From: Gordonia pseudamarae
Lineage (GTDB): Bacteria; Actinomycetota; Actinomycetes; Mycobacteriales; Mycobacteriaceae
DNA: 64,000 nt
Assembly: GCF_025273675.1 (NCBI RefSeq)
Contig: NZ_CP045809.1
Span: 992,001 to 1,056,000 of the forward strand
Direction: 5' to 3'
Position 1 is the first letter of the stretch; every line of letters starts with the position of its first letter. The translations under genes were made by a program, and so were the position numbers. Below are positions 34,012-41,620 of the stretch, in pieces. Below the pieces are notes generated by a model that was not told the origin of the DNA, made no database searches, and saw only the letters and a program-made list of their open reading frames with translations.

Positions 34012-35163
34012 TTATTTCTCCGCTGTCGCGATGTCGACCAGCGGTGTCTTGAAAACTCCGTTGTTGCGGAAGCCCGGAAGTACCGAGGCGTTCTCATTCT
34101 GGTGTTCGAGCAGATCGGCCGAGGTGGCGTACGGGTTGAACGCGTTGGTGGCGATGTCCTCGGGCTTGAGCTTCTCCGAACCCTCCAATGGGGTGCCGGT
34201 GTCCTTGACCAGATCCCACCACAGCGCCAGGCTCGCCTTGTCCAGCAAGGCATTCGGTGCGTAGTGCCAGTTGGTGGTCTGCTCCACCGGGTAGCCGGTG
34301 GTCTTGCCGGCGATCTCCGCGGACTCCTTGGGGTGGGAGTTGGCCCAGTTGGCGGTCTTGCCGATGATCCCGACGAACTCGCGAGCGGCTTCGGGATGCT
34401 TCTGCAGCCACGCGTTGCTGGCCACGAACGGCGCCTGGCCACCGAGCGGACCCCAGTCGTCGTAGGAGGTGAACGCCTGGGTGAACTTGTCCGGCTTGCT
34501 CAGCAGGACGCCGACCAGGGGTGGATGGAACACCCCGAGATCGACCTCGCCGCGTTCGATGGCCGGTGCGACGAGCTCGGGTTTGAGTTCAAGGAACTTG
34601 ACCTTGTTCAGATCGACGCCGTTCTTCTTCAGGTAGCGCTTGATCACCAGATCGGTGCAGCTGTTCTTGCCCGGACCCAGGCCGACCGTCTTGCCTTCGA
34701 TCGCTGTGAGATTCGTCTTGGTGATGGGCGAACCGGCTTGGGTGAAGTAGGCCATGTGCGGCTGGTCGGGCAGGTCGAGCATGCTGGAGGCGATGGCGGT
34801 GAACTTGAAGCCCTTCACCTTTCCGTCGATGTCGTTGCTGAACATGCCGGTGGCGATGTCGACCCTGTTCTGGTCGAGCAGTTGCACCGCGGGGACACTC
34901 GTCGCCGGTCCCACGTACTCCGGTTTGACGCCGGCGTCCTTCCAGTAGCCCAGTTCGTCGGCAATCCGGACCAGCGACAGTGCGGTCGGGGAGTTGGCGA
35001 ACCGGAAAGTGACCACGCCGTCGTCGGAACCGCCGATGCCGGAGCATCCCGCGAGCACGGTGGGGGCGGCGACGACAGCGGCGACGGCCAGCGCCGCCCT
35101 GGTCACGAGTTTGTTACGCGGCAGGCGCGGAGTCTTCTGCGCTGCCGTAGGTGACGAGATCAT
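34012..35163 (-). CDS. SsuA/NMT1-type substrate-binding lipoprotein
   Basis: The 383-residue protein has a lipoprotein signal ending in TVLAGC (Cys40) and an NMT1/SsuA binding domain: FRFANSPTALSLVRIADELGYWKDAGV, AVQLLDQNRVDIATGM, KTVGLGPGKNSCTDLVIKRYL, and VDLGVFHPPLVGVLLSKPD. This is the primary binding protein of the importer and the first gene of its four-gene operon. The start at 35163 is set by AGAGG 8 bases upstream. The frame further upstream runs through a short tandem repeat and has no function I can see. Likely ligands are sulfonates, sulfate esters or related molecules. Confidence 0.9.
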   Translation of the reverse strand: MISSPTAAQKTPRLPRNKLVTRAALAVAAVVAAPTVLAGCSGIGGSDDGVVTFRFANSPTALSLVRIADELGYWKDAGVKPEYVGPATSVPAVQLLDQNRVDIATGMFSNDIDGKVKGFKFTAIASSMLDLPDQPHMAYFTQAGSPITKTNLTAIEGKTVGLGPGKNSCTDLVIKRYLKKNGVDLNKVKFLELKPELVAPAIERGEVDLGVFHPPLVGVLLSKPDKFTQAFTSYDDWGPLGGQAPFVASNAWLQKHPEAAREFVGIIGKTANWANSHPKESAEIAGKTTGYPVEQTTNWHYAPNALLDKASLALWWDLVKDTGTPLEGSEKLKPEDIATNAFNPYATSADLLEHQNENASVLPGFRNNGVFKTPLVDIATAEK

Positions 35164-35569
35164 CAGCAACCTCTGTATCGGTGGGTTCGGGTGAGTGGTG
35201 CAGGTCGGGGAATGTTGAAGGTCCGTGTGTGGTGAAGGTCTGTGAGTCGTGAAGGTCTGTGAGTCGTGAAGGTCCTTGGGTGCACATGTACGGGCCCGGA
35301 GTCCCTGCCACGGATTGCCATTGAAAGGTAAGGGGGGTGGAGTGGGTGGGCCTATGGATAAACTCACCGTGGTCCCGAAAGATGAGCCGAATGAACGGAC
35401 GGCCGGGCTATATATGCTCTCCGGCTACGCAATTCGTATAGAAGAATCACTTTTCAGGTGTTGTCCGGCGAAACGTGTAGCACTTGTTGACGGTGGCAAA
35501 GCCGATGGGAAATAATTAGCCGGAAAAGAATTCGCGCGGGCCGATCGGTCCGAACGTACGGTGACTGGT
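35164..35569. promoter_or_regulatory. Divergent intergenic region upstream of the importer operon
   Basis: The 406 bases hold a tandem repeat at 35232-35275 and then an AT-richer stretch (35395-35520) that contains TATATGCT and probably the promoters of both the importer operon and the acyl-CoA-dehydrogenase-like gene. No gene or strong hairpin is visible. Confidence 0.45.
35232..35275. repeat. 17-bp tandem repeat (2.6 copies) upstream of the importer operon
   Basis: GTGAAGGTCTGTGAGTC occurs exactly at 35232-35248 and 35249-35265, with a partial third copy. A diverged copy also seems to precede it. Non-coding. Confidence 0.9.
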
Positions 35570-36673
35570 ATGACCATCGCAGCCGACATCGATTCACCCG
35601 CAACCGATACCGATCCCACCGCGCATCCCGTATATCGGGAGTTCGCCCGTTTCGCCGATGAAGTACTCGCCCCTCGAGCCGTGGAGGTCGACCGGACCGA
35701 GGTGCCACGCTCCCACATCGACGGGCTGCGCGAGCTCGGATACCACCGACTGTTCGTCCCGGAACAATACGGTGGCCTGAAAGTTCCTCCGCGAGTGGTG
35801 AACGCGGTGAACAACCTGCTTTTCGGCGTCGATCCCTCGACGGCGACCATCGTCACCCAGCACGGCGCGCCGGTACTGCCGGCCGTCACCGCGGGAACCG
35901 ACGAAGCGCTCGCACTGCTGCCGGGTCTGGCCACCGGAGAACTGATCGGCGGCGCCGGTATGGGACATGTGCGGGGTTGGCCGAAACGCCGCGGCACCGT
36001 GGCCACCCGCGTCGCCGGTGGCTATCGCATCGACGGGACGATCGGTTGGCATTCGGGCTGGGGCCTGACCGACATCATCTGGCTCGGCGCAGTCGACGAG
36101 CAGCGCGAGGACTTCGTCTTCGGCATCGGCTACCTCGGCGACCCGGCGATCAGCGGCCGGGTCCTCCCGTTGACCGCCGTATTCGGTTCGCGCACTGCCG
36201 AACTGACGCTCGACGGCTACTTTCTGCCCGACGCCCTGGTCAGCGAGGTCGTCGCCGTCGAGGAATACCGCCGCCGTGACGGTACCCGGGTACAGGAGTT
36301 GCAGCGGGCCAAACACCTCAACCCCGATGTGGCCGACACCGAACTGGCGGCGATAGCTCCGGCCGGACCGTACGGACTGGCCCGTGCGGCCCTCGACGAC
36401 GCACTGCGCATCTCCGGTGACGACGCGCACCTGATCGCGCTGTCGGCGGAACTGGAGTCGGTTGTGGTGACCCCGCTTCCCGATCCGCGGTGGCGGGCCG
36501 CTCTCAACGAACTCGCGGTGCGGGCCACCACCGCGGCGGTGGTGGCAGCCGGTGGGGCGGCACTGCTCGACTCCGACATCGCCCAGGTGCGGGCGAGGGC
36601 CGCGCAATTCCTCCAGGTTCGCGGACTGGCGCCGAGCGTACGGGCGGCTCACTACGCCGCGTATACGCGGTGA
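35570..36673 (+). CDS. Acyl-CoA dehydrogenase-like flavoprotein
   Basis: The 367-residue protein has the acyl-CoA dehydrogenase N-terminal helical domain (FARFADEVLAPRAVEVDRTEVPRSHIDGLRELGYHRLFVPEQYGG) and middle beta domain (GGYRIDGTIGWHSGWGLTDIIW). It ends with a short helical segment without the usual YEGT-type motif, so its C-terminal domain is reduced. It may be a monooxygenase or desulfonation-type enzyme rather than a true dehydrogenase. The neighbours (sulfonate-type importer, LysR, DszC-like enzyme) favour organosulfur use. I prefer the ATG at 35570 over the GTG at 35561. Confidence 0.75.
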   Translation: MTIAADIDSPATDTDPTAHPVYREFARFADEVLAPRAVEVDRTEVPRSHIDGLRELGYHRLFVPEQYGGLKVPPRVVNAVNNLLFGVDPSTATIVTQHGAPVLPAVTAGTDEALALLPGLATGELIGGAGMGHVRGWPKRRGTVATRVAGGYRIDGTIGWHSGWGLTDIIWLGAVDEQREDFVFGIGYLGDPAISGRVLPLTAVFGSRTAELTLDGYFLPDALVSEVVAVEEYRRRDGTRVQELQRAKHLNPDVADTELAAIAPAGPYGLARAALDDALRISGDDAHLIALSAELESVVVTPLPDPRWRAALNELAVRATTAAVVAAGGAALLDSDIAQVRARAAQFLQVRGLAPSVRAAHYAAYTR

Positions 36674-36775
36674 GGCAGTGCGGTAGATTTCTCCACCCTG
36701 CGTAGAACCGGTCGCGCGGGCCGGGATCGGCACCATACTGGGACTCCTGGCCGCGTCAATGGAGGAGGACGTCTC

Positions 36776-37705
36776 ATGCTGGACCTTCGGCGAATGATGT
36801 TGCTCTGCGACCTCGCGGAGCTGGGCACCGTGACAGCCGTCGCGGATCGCCGTTCGATCACGAGTTCTGCTGTCTCTCAGCAGCTCAGAGTGCTCGAGGA
36901 GGAGGCCGGAGCGACACTGTTCCGCCGGGAGGGGCGTACGCTCGGCCTCACCCGTGGTGGCCTGGTGCTCGCCGAGCACGCCCGGCGGGTCCTCGGGGCG
37001 GTGGACCAGGCGATGAGCGCCGTCGCGGCCACGGCCGACCGCACCTCGGGCAGATTGATAGTGGCCTCGTTCAACCTCGGCGTGCGGCTGTTGGCCGCCC
37101 CCATGACAGTCCGACTCGGGGCCGAGCAATCCGATATCGATGTGCAGCTTCGGCAGGTCGATCGTGCCGGTGCGTTGCGGCAGTTGCGACAGGGGGAGGC
37201 GGACCTGGCGATCACCTGCGACTACGATTTCGGCCGCCATGAATCGCTCACCGGCCTGCGTAGCGTACCGCTGCTGACCGAGCCGTTGGTGCTGCTCGCC
37301 CCCCGCCATCTGCATGCGACCATCCGCTGCCGTGGGCTCGGCGCGCTCACTGAGGAACAATGGGCCACCGGCGTGCCCGATTCCGGGCTGCACATCGCGC
37401 TGTTACGGGCCGCCGACCGGGCCGGTTTCACCCCGCGGATCACCCACCAACTCGTGGGATCGGCCAATATCTGCGAACTGGCCGCCACCGGGATCGCCGT
37501 CGCGGTGGCACCGGCACTGGCGGTTTCCGAGCGCCACGCCCCGCTCGTCGTCGAGGGACTGGATCTGGAAAGCCGGCGAATCGAGGTGGTCACCCGGGCC
37601 GGCCGACTGGAGGATCCGAACGCCGTTGCCGCGGTGCGTGTGCTGCAGGAGATCGGGGCGGAGGTGGAGGCCTCGATCACCGGGTCGTGGGTGTCGGTGG
37701 CCTGA
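36776..37705 (+). CDS. LysR family transcriptional regulator
   Basis: The 309-residue protein has an N-terminal winged HTH (residues 3-62, LCDLAELGTVTAVADRRSITSSAVSQQLRVLEEEAGATLFRREGR) and a LysR effector domain with RLIVASFNLGVRLLAA and ADLAITCDY. LysR proteins commonly activate sulfur-assimilation operons and respond to pathway metabolites. It lies beside the acyl-CoA-dehydrogenase-like gene and in front of the convergent DszC-like gene, and may control either. A hairpin ends the transcript. A GGAGGA site precedes its start. Confidence 0.93.
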   Translation: MLDLRRMMLLCDLAELGTVTAVADRRSITSSAVSQQLRVLEEEAGATLFRREGRTLGLTRGGLVLAEHARRVLGAVDQAMSAVAATADRTSGRLIVASFNLGVRLLAAPMTVRLGAEQSDIDVQLRQVDRAGALRQLRQGEADLAITCDYDFGRHESLTGLRSVPLLTEPLVLLAPRHLHATIRCRGLGALTEEQWATGVPDSGLHIALLRAADRAGFTPRITHQLVGSANICELAATGIAVAVAPALAVSERHAPLVVEGLDLESRRIEVVTRAGRLEDPNAVAAVRVLQEIGAEVEASITGSWVSVA

Positions 37706-37772
37706 GGGATGCACCGCGGCCCGCCTGCGGCCGAACCCCGCTTACCTGCCTCCAAATCCGCGCAAACGCCAC

Positions 37773-37813
37773 AACCCCGGGGTGGGACATCTGCCGTGTC
37801 CCACCCCGGGGTT
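37773..37813. terminator. Bidirectional hairpin terminator
   Basis: A perfect 17-bp stem (37773-37789 with 37797-37813) and a 7-base loop lie between the convergent LysR and DszC-like genes, 6 bases from the latter's stop. Confidence 0.85.
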
Positions 37814-37818
37814 CGTGC

Positions 37819-39093
37819 TCAGAAGAAGCCTGCCTTCGGGATCGGGGCCGCATTGACCACGTGATCGCCGATCACCCGCGCCTTGTAGGGAGTCGGGTTG
37901 TGGGAGAACAGGGTCCGCAGATTGCGCCAGTGCCGGTCCAGGTGTGCCGACGACCGGGTCGCGGATGCGCCGCCCACCGCGAACAGATCGCCCGCGGCCT
38001 TCAGCGCCAGGTCCTCGATGCCGACCTTCGTCTTGGCGGCCAGCAGCGAGGCCCGCTGTTCACGGTGGTCGCAGACGGCACCGTGTTCGATGGCGTACGC
38101 CGCCGCGTCGTCCTGGGCGTCAGCGGCGGCGAGCACGGTCGCTTTCGTGACGAAGGCGGCCGCCGAGAGCCGTCCGACAATCTCGAGCAGCTGCGGATCC
38201 TCGTTCGGCTTCGTTGCTGCCGCATACACATAAGTGCGATGGCGGGTGCGCAGCAATTCGGCCGCATCGGCAGCCACCGCCCGCAGGATGCCCGCGGCGA
38301 TCGCGTGCAGGATCAGCTGCGGTTGCGAGCCGCGTGGCCGTTTCGGGTCCTCGGGACTGTCGAAGTTGATGAGTTCGTCCGAGGCTACATAGACGTTGTC
38401 GAGAATGGTGGTGCCGCTGCCGGTCTGGGCCTGGCCGATGCCGTCCCAGTCGTCGACATGGATGACGCCCTCCCTGTCTGCGGGGATGAGTGCGGCCCGC
38501 TGCGTTCCCGAATCGTCGCTGGCGGTGACACGAAGGTAGTCCGAGTACAGGCTGCCGGTGCTGTAGAACTTTTTGCCGTTGAGCCGGAAACCGTCGCCGT
38601 CGACGGTGAGGGTGGTGTCGTAATTGTAGGTGCCGACCGTCTTGGTGGTGAGTTCGGAGGACACCCCGCCGTAGACGACGCCGTCGGCGATGGCGGCCAG
38701 CCACCGGCGGTCGCTTTCCTGACCGCGCAGCCGCAGCCGGTCCTCGGTGAATCCCCAATGGATACGCAGGATGTGCGGTACATCCGGATCGGCTTCGGCG
38801 AGTCGGATGATCAGGCTGTACAGATCCCGCTTGGAGTAGCCGGCGCCACCGAGGTCGACGGGCAGACGAACCGCGCCGAGCCGATGGGACCGGATCAGCC
38901 GCAGGGCCAGTTCGGGTCGCCCGCCGCCGCTCTGTCTGCGCCGCTTGGCATCATCGGCGATTTCGGTGATGATCTCACCCAATTCGGGCGAATCGATCGC
39001 GGGCGGGGCGCTGCGTGATCCGGCTGATTGTGCCGATTCTGTTGATGCGGCGGGTGATTCGGATGTGGTAGGGGATTCGATGGTGTCGGTCAC
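37819..39093 (-). CDS. DszC/SfnB-like flavin-dependent monooxygenase
   Basis: The 424-residue protein has the acyl-CoA dehydrogenase fold but belongs to the oxygenase branch that handles organosulfur compounds (dibenzothiophene monooxygenase DszC, dimethylsulfone SfnB group). Signs are RLPVDLGGAGYSKRDLYSLIIRLAEADPDVPHILRIHWGF, GFRLNGKKFYSTGSLYSDYLRV, and the C-terminal NPTPYKARVIGDHVVNAAPIPKAGFF. It would oxidise a sulfide or sulfone using reduced FMN. An N-terminal Ser/Thr/Ala-rich extension of about 35 residues precedes the domain. Divergent from the flavoprotein monooxygenase gene and convergent with LysR. Confidence 0.82.
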   Translation of the reverse strand: MTDTIESPTTSESPAASTESAQSAGSRSAPPAIDSPELGEIITEIADDAKRRRQSGGGRPELALRLIRSHRLGAVRLPVDLGGAGYSKRDLYSLIIRLAEADPDVPHILRIHWGFTEDRLRLRGQESDRRWLAAIADGVVYGGVSSELTTKTVGTYNYDTTLTVDGDGFRLNGKKFYSTGSLYSDYLRVTASDDSGTQRAALIPADREGVIHVDDWDGIGQAQTGSGTTILDNVYVASDELINFDSPEDPKRPRGSQPQLILHAIAAGILRAVAADAAELLRTRHRTYVYAAATKPNEDPQLLEIVGRLSAAAFVTKATVLAAADAQDDAAAYAIEHGAVCDHREQRASLLAAKTKVGIEDLALKAAGDLFAVGGASATRSSAHLDRHWRNLRTLFSHNPTPYKARVIGDHVVNAAPIPKAGFF

Positions 39094-39235
39094 AATGATC
39101 TCCAGAAATTGTTGTCAAGTGCGGTGGCCTCATCGTGCGGTCGTCGGCGGGTACCGGTCAACATTGTGACGCTAAATGATTCACGTAGAAGAAGTTTGGT
39201 TGTTCGCCGGCCGACTGTGCCTACTGTCGATTCTC
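39094..39235. promoter_or_regulatory. Divergent promoter region between the two monooxygenase genes
   Basis: This 142-base stretch separates two monooxygenase genes pointing apart. It contains TTGTCAAG (39111-39118) and GGTCAACATTGTGAC (39157-39171), a short related pair that may be control sites. The flavoprotein frame remains open back to 39176, but that part has no conserved residues. Confidence 0.45.
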
Positions 39236-40723
39236 ATGACTGTTGACAACATTTCCGGGCCGGATTCCTCTGGGCCGGATTCCTCTGGGTCGGATTCCTC
39301 TGGGCCGGGACTTTCGGACACGACGGCCTCGGAGAACGCGCAGGAATCACTGCGTCTCCTGGGCTATCACGACACCGTGAACCTGATCGACGAACGTGCG
39401 GGCGCCGACCACGACGTGGTGATCGTCGGTGCGGGGCAGACCGGTGTCGCCGCCGCGTTCGGGCTGCGCCGGCGAGGAGTGCACCGGATCAGTGTGATCG
39501 ATGCCGCCACCACGCCGGCCGGCCTCGCCTGGCGCAGTAAGGCGCGAATGCGGACCCTGCGTACCCCCAAAACCCTCGCCGGCCCCGAACTCGGGGTACC
39601 GGCCCTGTCGTTCCGGGCCTGGTACGACGCGGTCCGCGGCCCGGGGGCCTTCGAGGAGATCGGCCGGATCCCCACCGGGGACTGGGCCGACTATCTGGAC
39701 TGGTTTCGTGAGCAGGTGGCCGTCGACGTACGCCGCGGCGTACGTCTGGAGTCGATCGAGCCGATCGCCGACGGTCTCCTCGCGCTGCACCTGAGCCGAG
39801 TGGACGGCGCTGGTGGAGTCGACGACCTGATTGAGCAGACGTCAGGTCCGGCACGGTGGGTGGAGACCACCCGCAAGGTGATCCTGGCCACGGGGGTATC
39901 CGGCACCGGCGGCCCGCTGATCCCAGAGGTGGTCGCCGGTCTGTCCCCGGCCGTGTTCGCGCACACCTCCGACACCATCGACTTCGCGGCGCTGTCGGGC
40001 AAGTCGGTGGCCGTGCTGGGTGCGGCGGCATCCGCGTTCGACGCGGCGGCAACGGCTCTGGAGGCCGGTGCGGCGAGCGTCGACGTGTACACCCGGCGCC
40101 GGGAGTTGGTGATACCGGACCCGGCCGGAGGACCGATCAACCGTCTGGTGCAGGACGTGTTCTCCCGACTGCCCGACCACGAGCGGTGGCGGCGCCGGAC
40201 GGCGACGCTCACCGCCGGTGCCAGCGTCCCCCCGGACTCGGTGGAACGGGTGGCGCTGTTCGCCAACTACCGACTGCACGTCTCGGCGCCCTGGCTGTCG
40301 GCGCACGAGAGCGCCGGCGCGGTGCTCGTGGAGGCCGAAGACGGTGCCGCCACCTACGATTTCGTGATCGCAGGCACCGGATACCAGCAGGATCCGGGTA
40401 CCCGCACCGAGCTGGCCTCGATCGCCGGACACATCGCGTTGTGGCGTGACCGCTACACCCCGCCCGAGGGACAGGAATCGGAAATCCTCGGTGTGGTCCC
40501 ATATCTCGGAACCGGCTATCAGTTGACCGAACGCGAACCGGGCCGGGCGCCCTGGCTCGCCGATATCCATGTCTTCTCGATCGGTGCCAACGCGAGCTTC
40601 GGTCTGCCCGTCGGCGACGTGCCGAGTCTGCCGACAGGAATCCCGCGGCTGGTGGAGGCGGTCATCGGCGATCTGGTGCTCGCCGACCTCGACCGCGTCC
40701 GCAGCAGCGTTGCGGCACCATAA
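39236..40723 (+). CDS. Flavoprotein monooxygenase/oxidoreductase with two Rossmann motifs
   Basis: The 495-residue protein has a FAD-binding GAGQTG motif (residues 65-70, DVVIVGAGQTGVAAAFGLRRRG), a second dinucleotide site KSVAVLGAAASAFDAA (Ala replacing a usual Gly), and the ATGTGY-like segment VIAGTGYQQD in the last third. This layout fits flavin-containing or Baeyer-Villiger-type monooxygenases that use NADPH. I choose the ATG at 39236, since the extra 20 residues before it look like promoter. Residues 7-23 are four copies of a Ser-Gly-Pro-Asp-Ser repeat. Location beside the DszC-like gene suggests S- or C-oxygenation. Confidence 0.8.
   Translation: MTVDNISGPDSSGPDSSGSDSSGPGLSDTTASENAQESLRLLGYHDTVNLIDERAGADHDVVIVGAGQTGVAAAFGLRRRGVHRISVIDAATTPAGLAWRSKARMRTLRTPKTLAGPELGVPALSFRAWYDAVRGPGAFEEIGRIPTGDWADYLDWFREQVAVDVRRGVRLESIEPIADGLLALHLSRVDGAGGVDDLIEQTSGPARWVETTRKVILATGVSGTGGPLIPEVVAGLSPAVFAHTSDTIDFAALSGKSVAVLGAAASAFDAAATALEAGAASVDVYTRRRELVIPDPAGGPINRLVQDVFSRLPDHERWRRRTATLTAGASVPPDSVERVALFANYRLHVSAPWLSAHESAGAVLVEAEDGAATYDFVIAGTGYQQDPGTRTELASIAGHIALWRDRYTPPEGQESEILGVVPYLGTGYQLTEREPGRAPWLADIHVFSIGANASFGLPVGDVPSLPTGIPRLVEAVIGDLVLADLDRVRSSVAAP
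39256..39309. repeat. 15-bp tandem repeat (3.6 copies) in the flavoprotein N-terminus
   Basis: TGGGCCGGATTCCTC occurs at 39271-39285, with one-base variants at 39256-39270 and 39286-39300 and a partial copy after them. It encodes a Ser-Gly-Pro-Asp-Ser repeat in the non-conserved leader. Confidence 0.95.
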
Positions 40724-40759
40724 CCGATCTCCCCACCAACGAAAGGGCCGTCGACGGTC

Positions 40760-41620
40760 ATGTCCACAGAACACTCATCATCCCGCCGGCCGCGCGCACG
40801 TCGTGGACTGCGCACGACCATCGCCACACTCGGCCTGCTCGGCCTGCTCGGCCTGCTCGGCCTGGCCTGCCTGAGTGCTGCCGGGACCGCGTCGGCACAT
40901 GTGTCCGCCGATTCGGCGGTACAACCCGCGCAGGGCGGATACGGTCAGGTCAGGCTGATCGTGCCCACCGAATCGGATACCGCGCGCACCACGGCGGTGA
41001 CGGTGACCATTCCCGAGTCCATCGATCTGGCATCGGCCAGGACGCTGCCGGTACCCGGCTGGACCGCCACCGTCAGCACCGAACCGGCCGGTACCGGGTC
41101 CGGCGGCGCGGCACAACGGGTCAGCCGAATCGAGTGGACGGCAAACAGCCCCGACAACGGTCTGGGCGCAACGGAATTCGGTGTGTTCACCTTCTCCGGA
41201 GGCAAGTGGCCGACCGGTGTCGACTCGGTGTCGTTGCCCACCGAACAGCGCTACAGCGACGGCAGTGTCGTCCAGTGGAACGAGGAGGCTCTCGACGACG
41301 CCAGTGAGCCCGAACATCCCGCGCCGACCGTACTGCTCAGCGAGTCGTCCGGCCATGATGACGGACACGGGCAGAGCGCGCATGGCGACGCCGGTACCGT
41401 TGCTGCGGATACGGATTCGACGGACTGGACTGCGCGGGCGCTGGGCATCGTGGCCCTGATCGTGGCGCTCGGTGCGGCGGCCGCGGGCGGGGCGTTGTGG
41501 CAGCGGGCCAGGGCCGCCGGCTCCGGTGCCGCAGGGGATCGCGCGCCCGATGAACGCGGCAACACCGACGACGACCTCGTGTCGGCCCGTGCCGGGGAGA
41601 GCGATCCGGCCCGGTCATGA
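40760..41620 (+). CDS. YcnI-like (DUF1775) secreted copper-associated protein
   Basis: The 286-residue protein has a signal peptide whose hydrophobic core is a Gly-Leu-Leu repeat, then a YcnI domain starting with His at the mature end (AHVSADSAVQPAQGGYGQVRLIVPTESD), as needed for copper binding in this family, with conserved tryptophans (GWTATVS, GKWPTGVD). A C-terminal membrane span near residues 230-250 anchors it. His-rich stretch HDDGHGQSAH (196-205) may also bind metal. It overlaps the CopC-CopD fusion gene by 4 bp, so the pair likely handles copper outside the cell. Confidence 0.85.
   Translation: MSTEHSSSRRPRARRGLRTTIATLGLLGLLGLLGLACLSAAGTASAHVSADSAVQPAQGGYGQVRLIVPTESDTARTTAVTVTIPESIDLASARTLPVPGWTATVSTEPAGTGSGGAAQRVSRIEWTANSPDNGLGATEFGVFTFSGGKWPTGVDSVSLPTEQRYSDGSVVQWNEEALDDASEPEHPAPTVLLSESSGHDDGHGQSAHGDAGTVAADTDSTDWTARALGIVALIVALGAAAAGGALWQRARAAGSGAAGDRAPDERGNTDDDLVSARAGESDPARS
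40831..40857. repeat. 9-bp tandem repeat in the YcnI-like signal peptide
   Basis: Three exact copies of GGCCTGCTC at 40831-40839, 40840-40848 and 40849-40857 encode the Gly-Leu-Leu core of the signal peptide. A change in copy number would change the length of the hydrophobic core. Confidence 0.9.

Noticed and set aside
35594..37393. A 599-codon antisense frame opposite the acyl-CoA dehydrogenase-like and LysR genes
   Set aside because: It shadows two genes with clear domains, crosses their intergenic gap and shows low-complexity composition.
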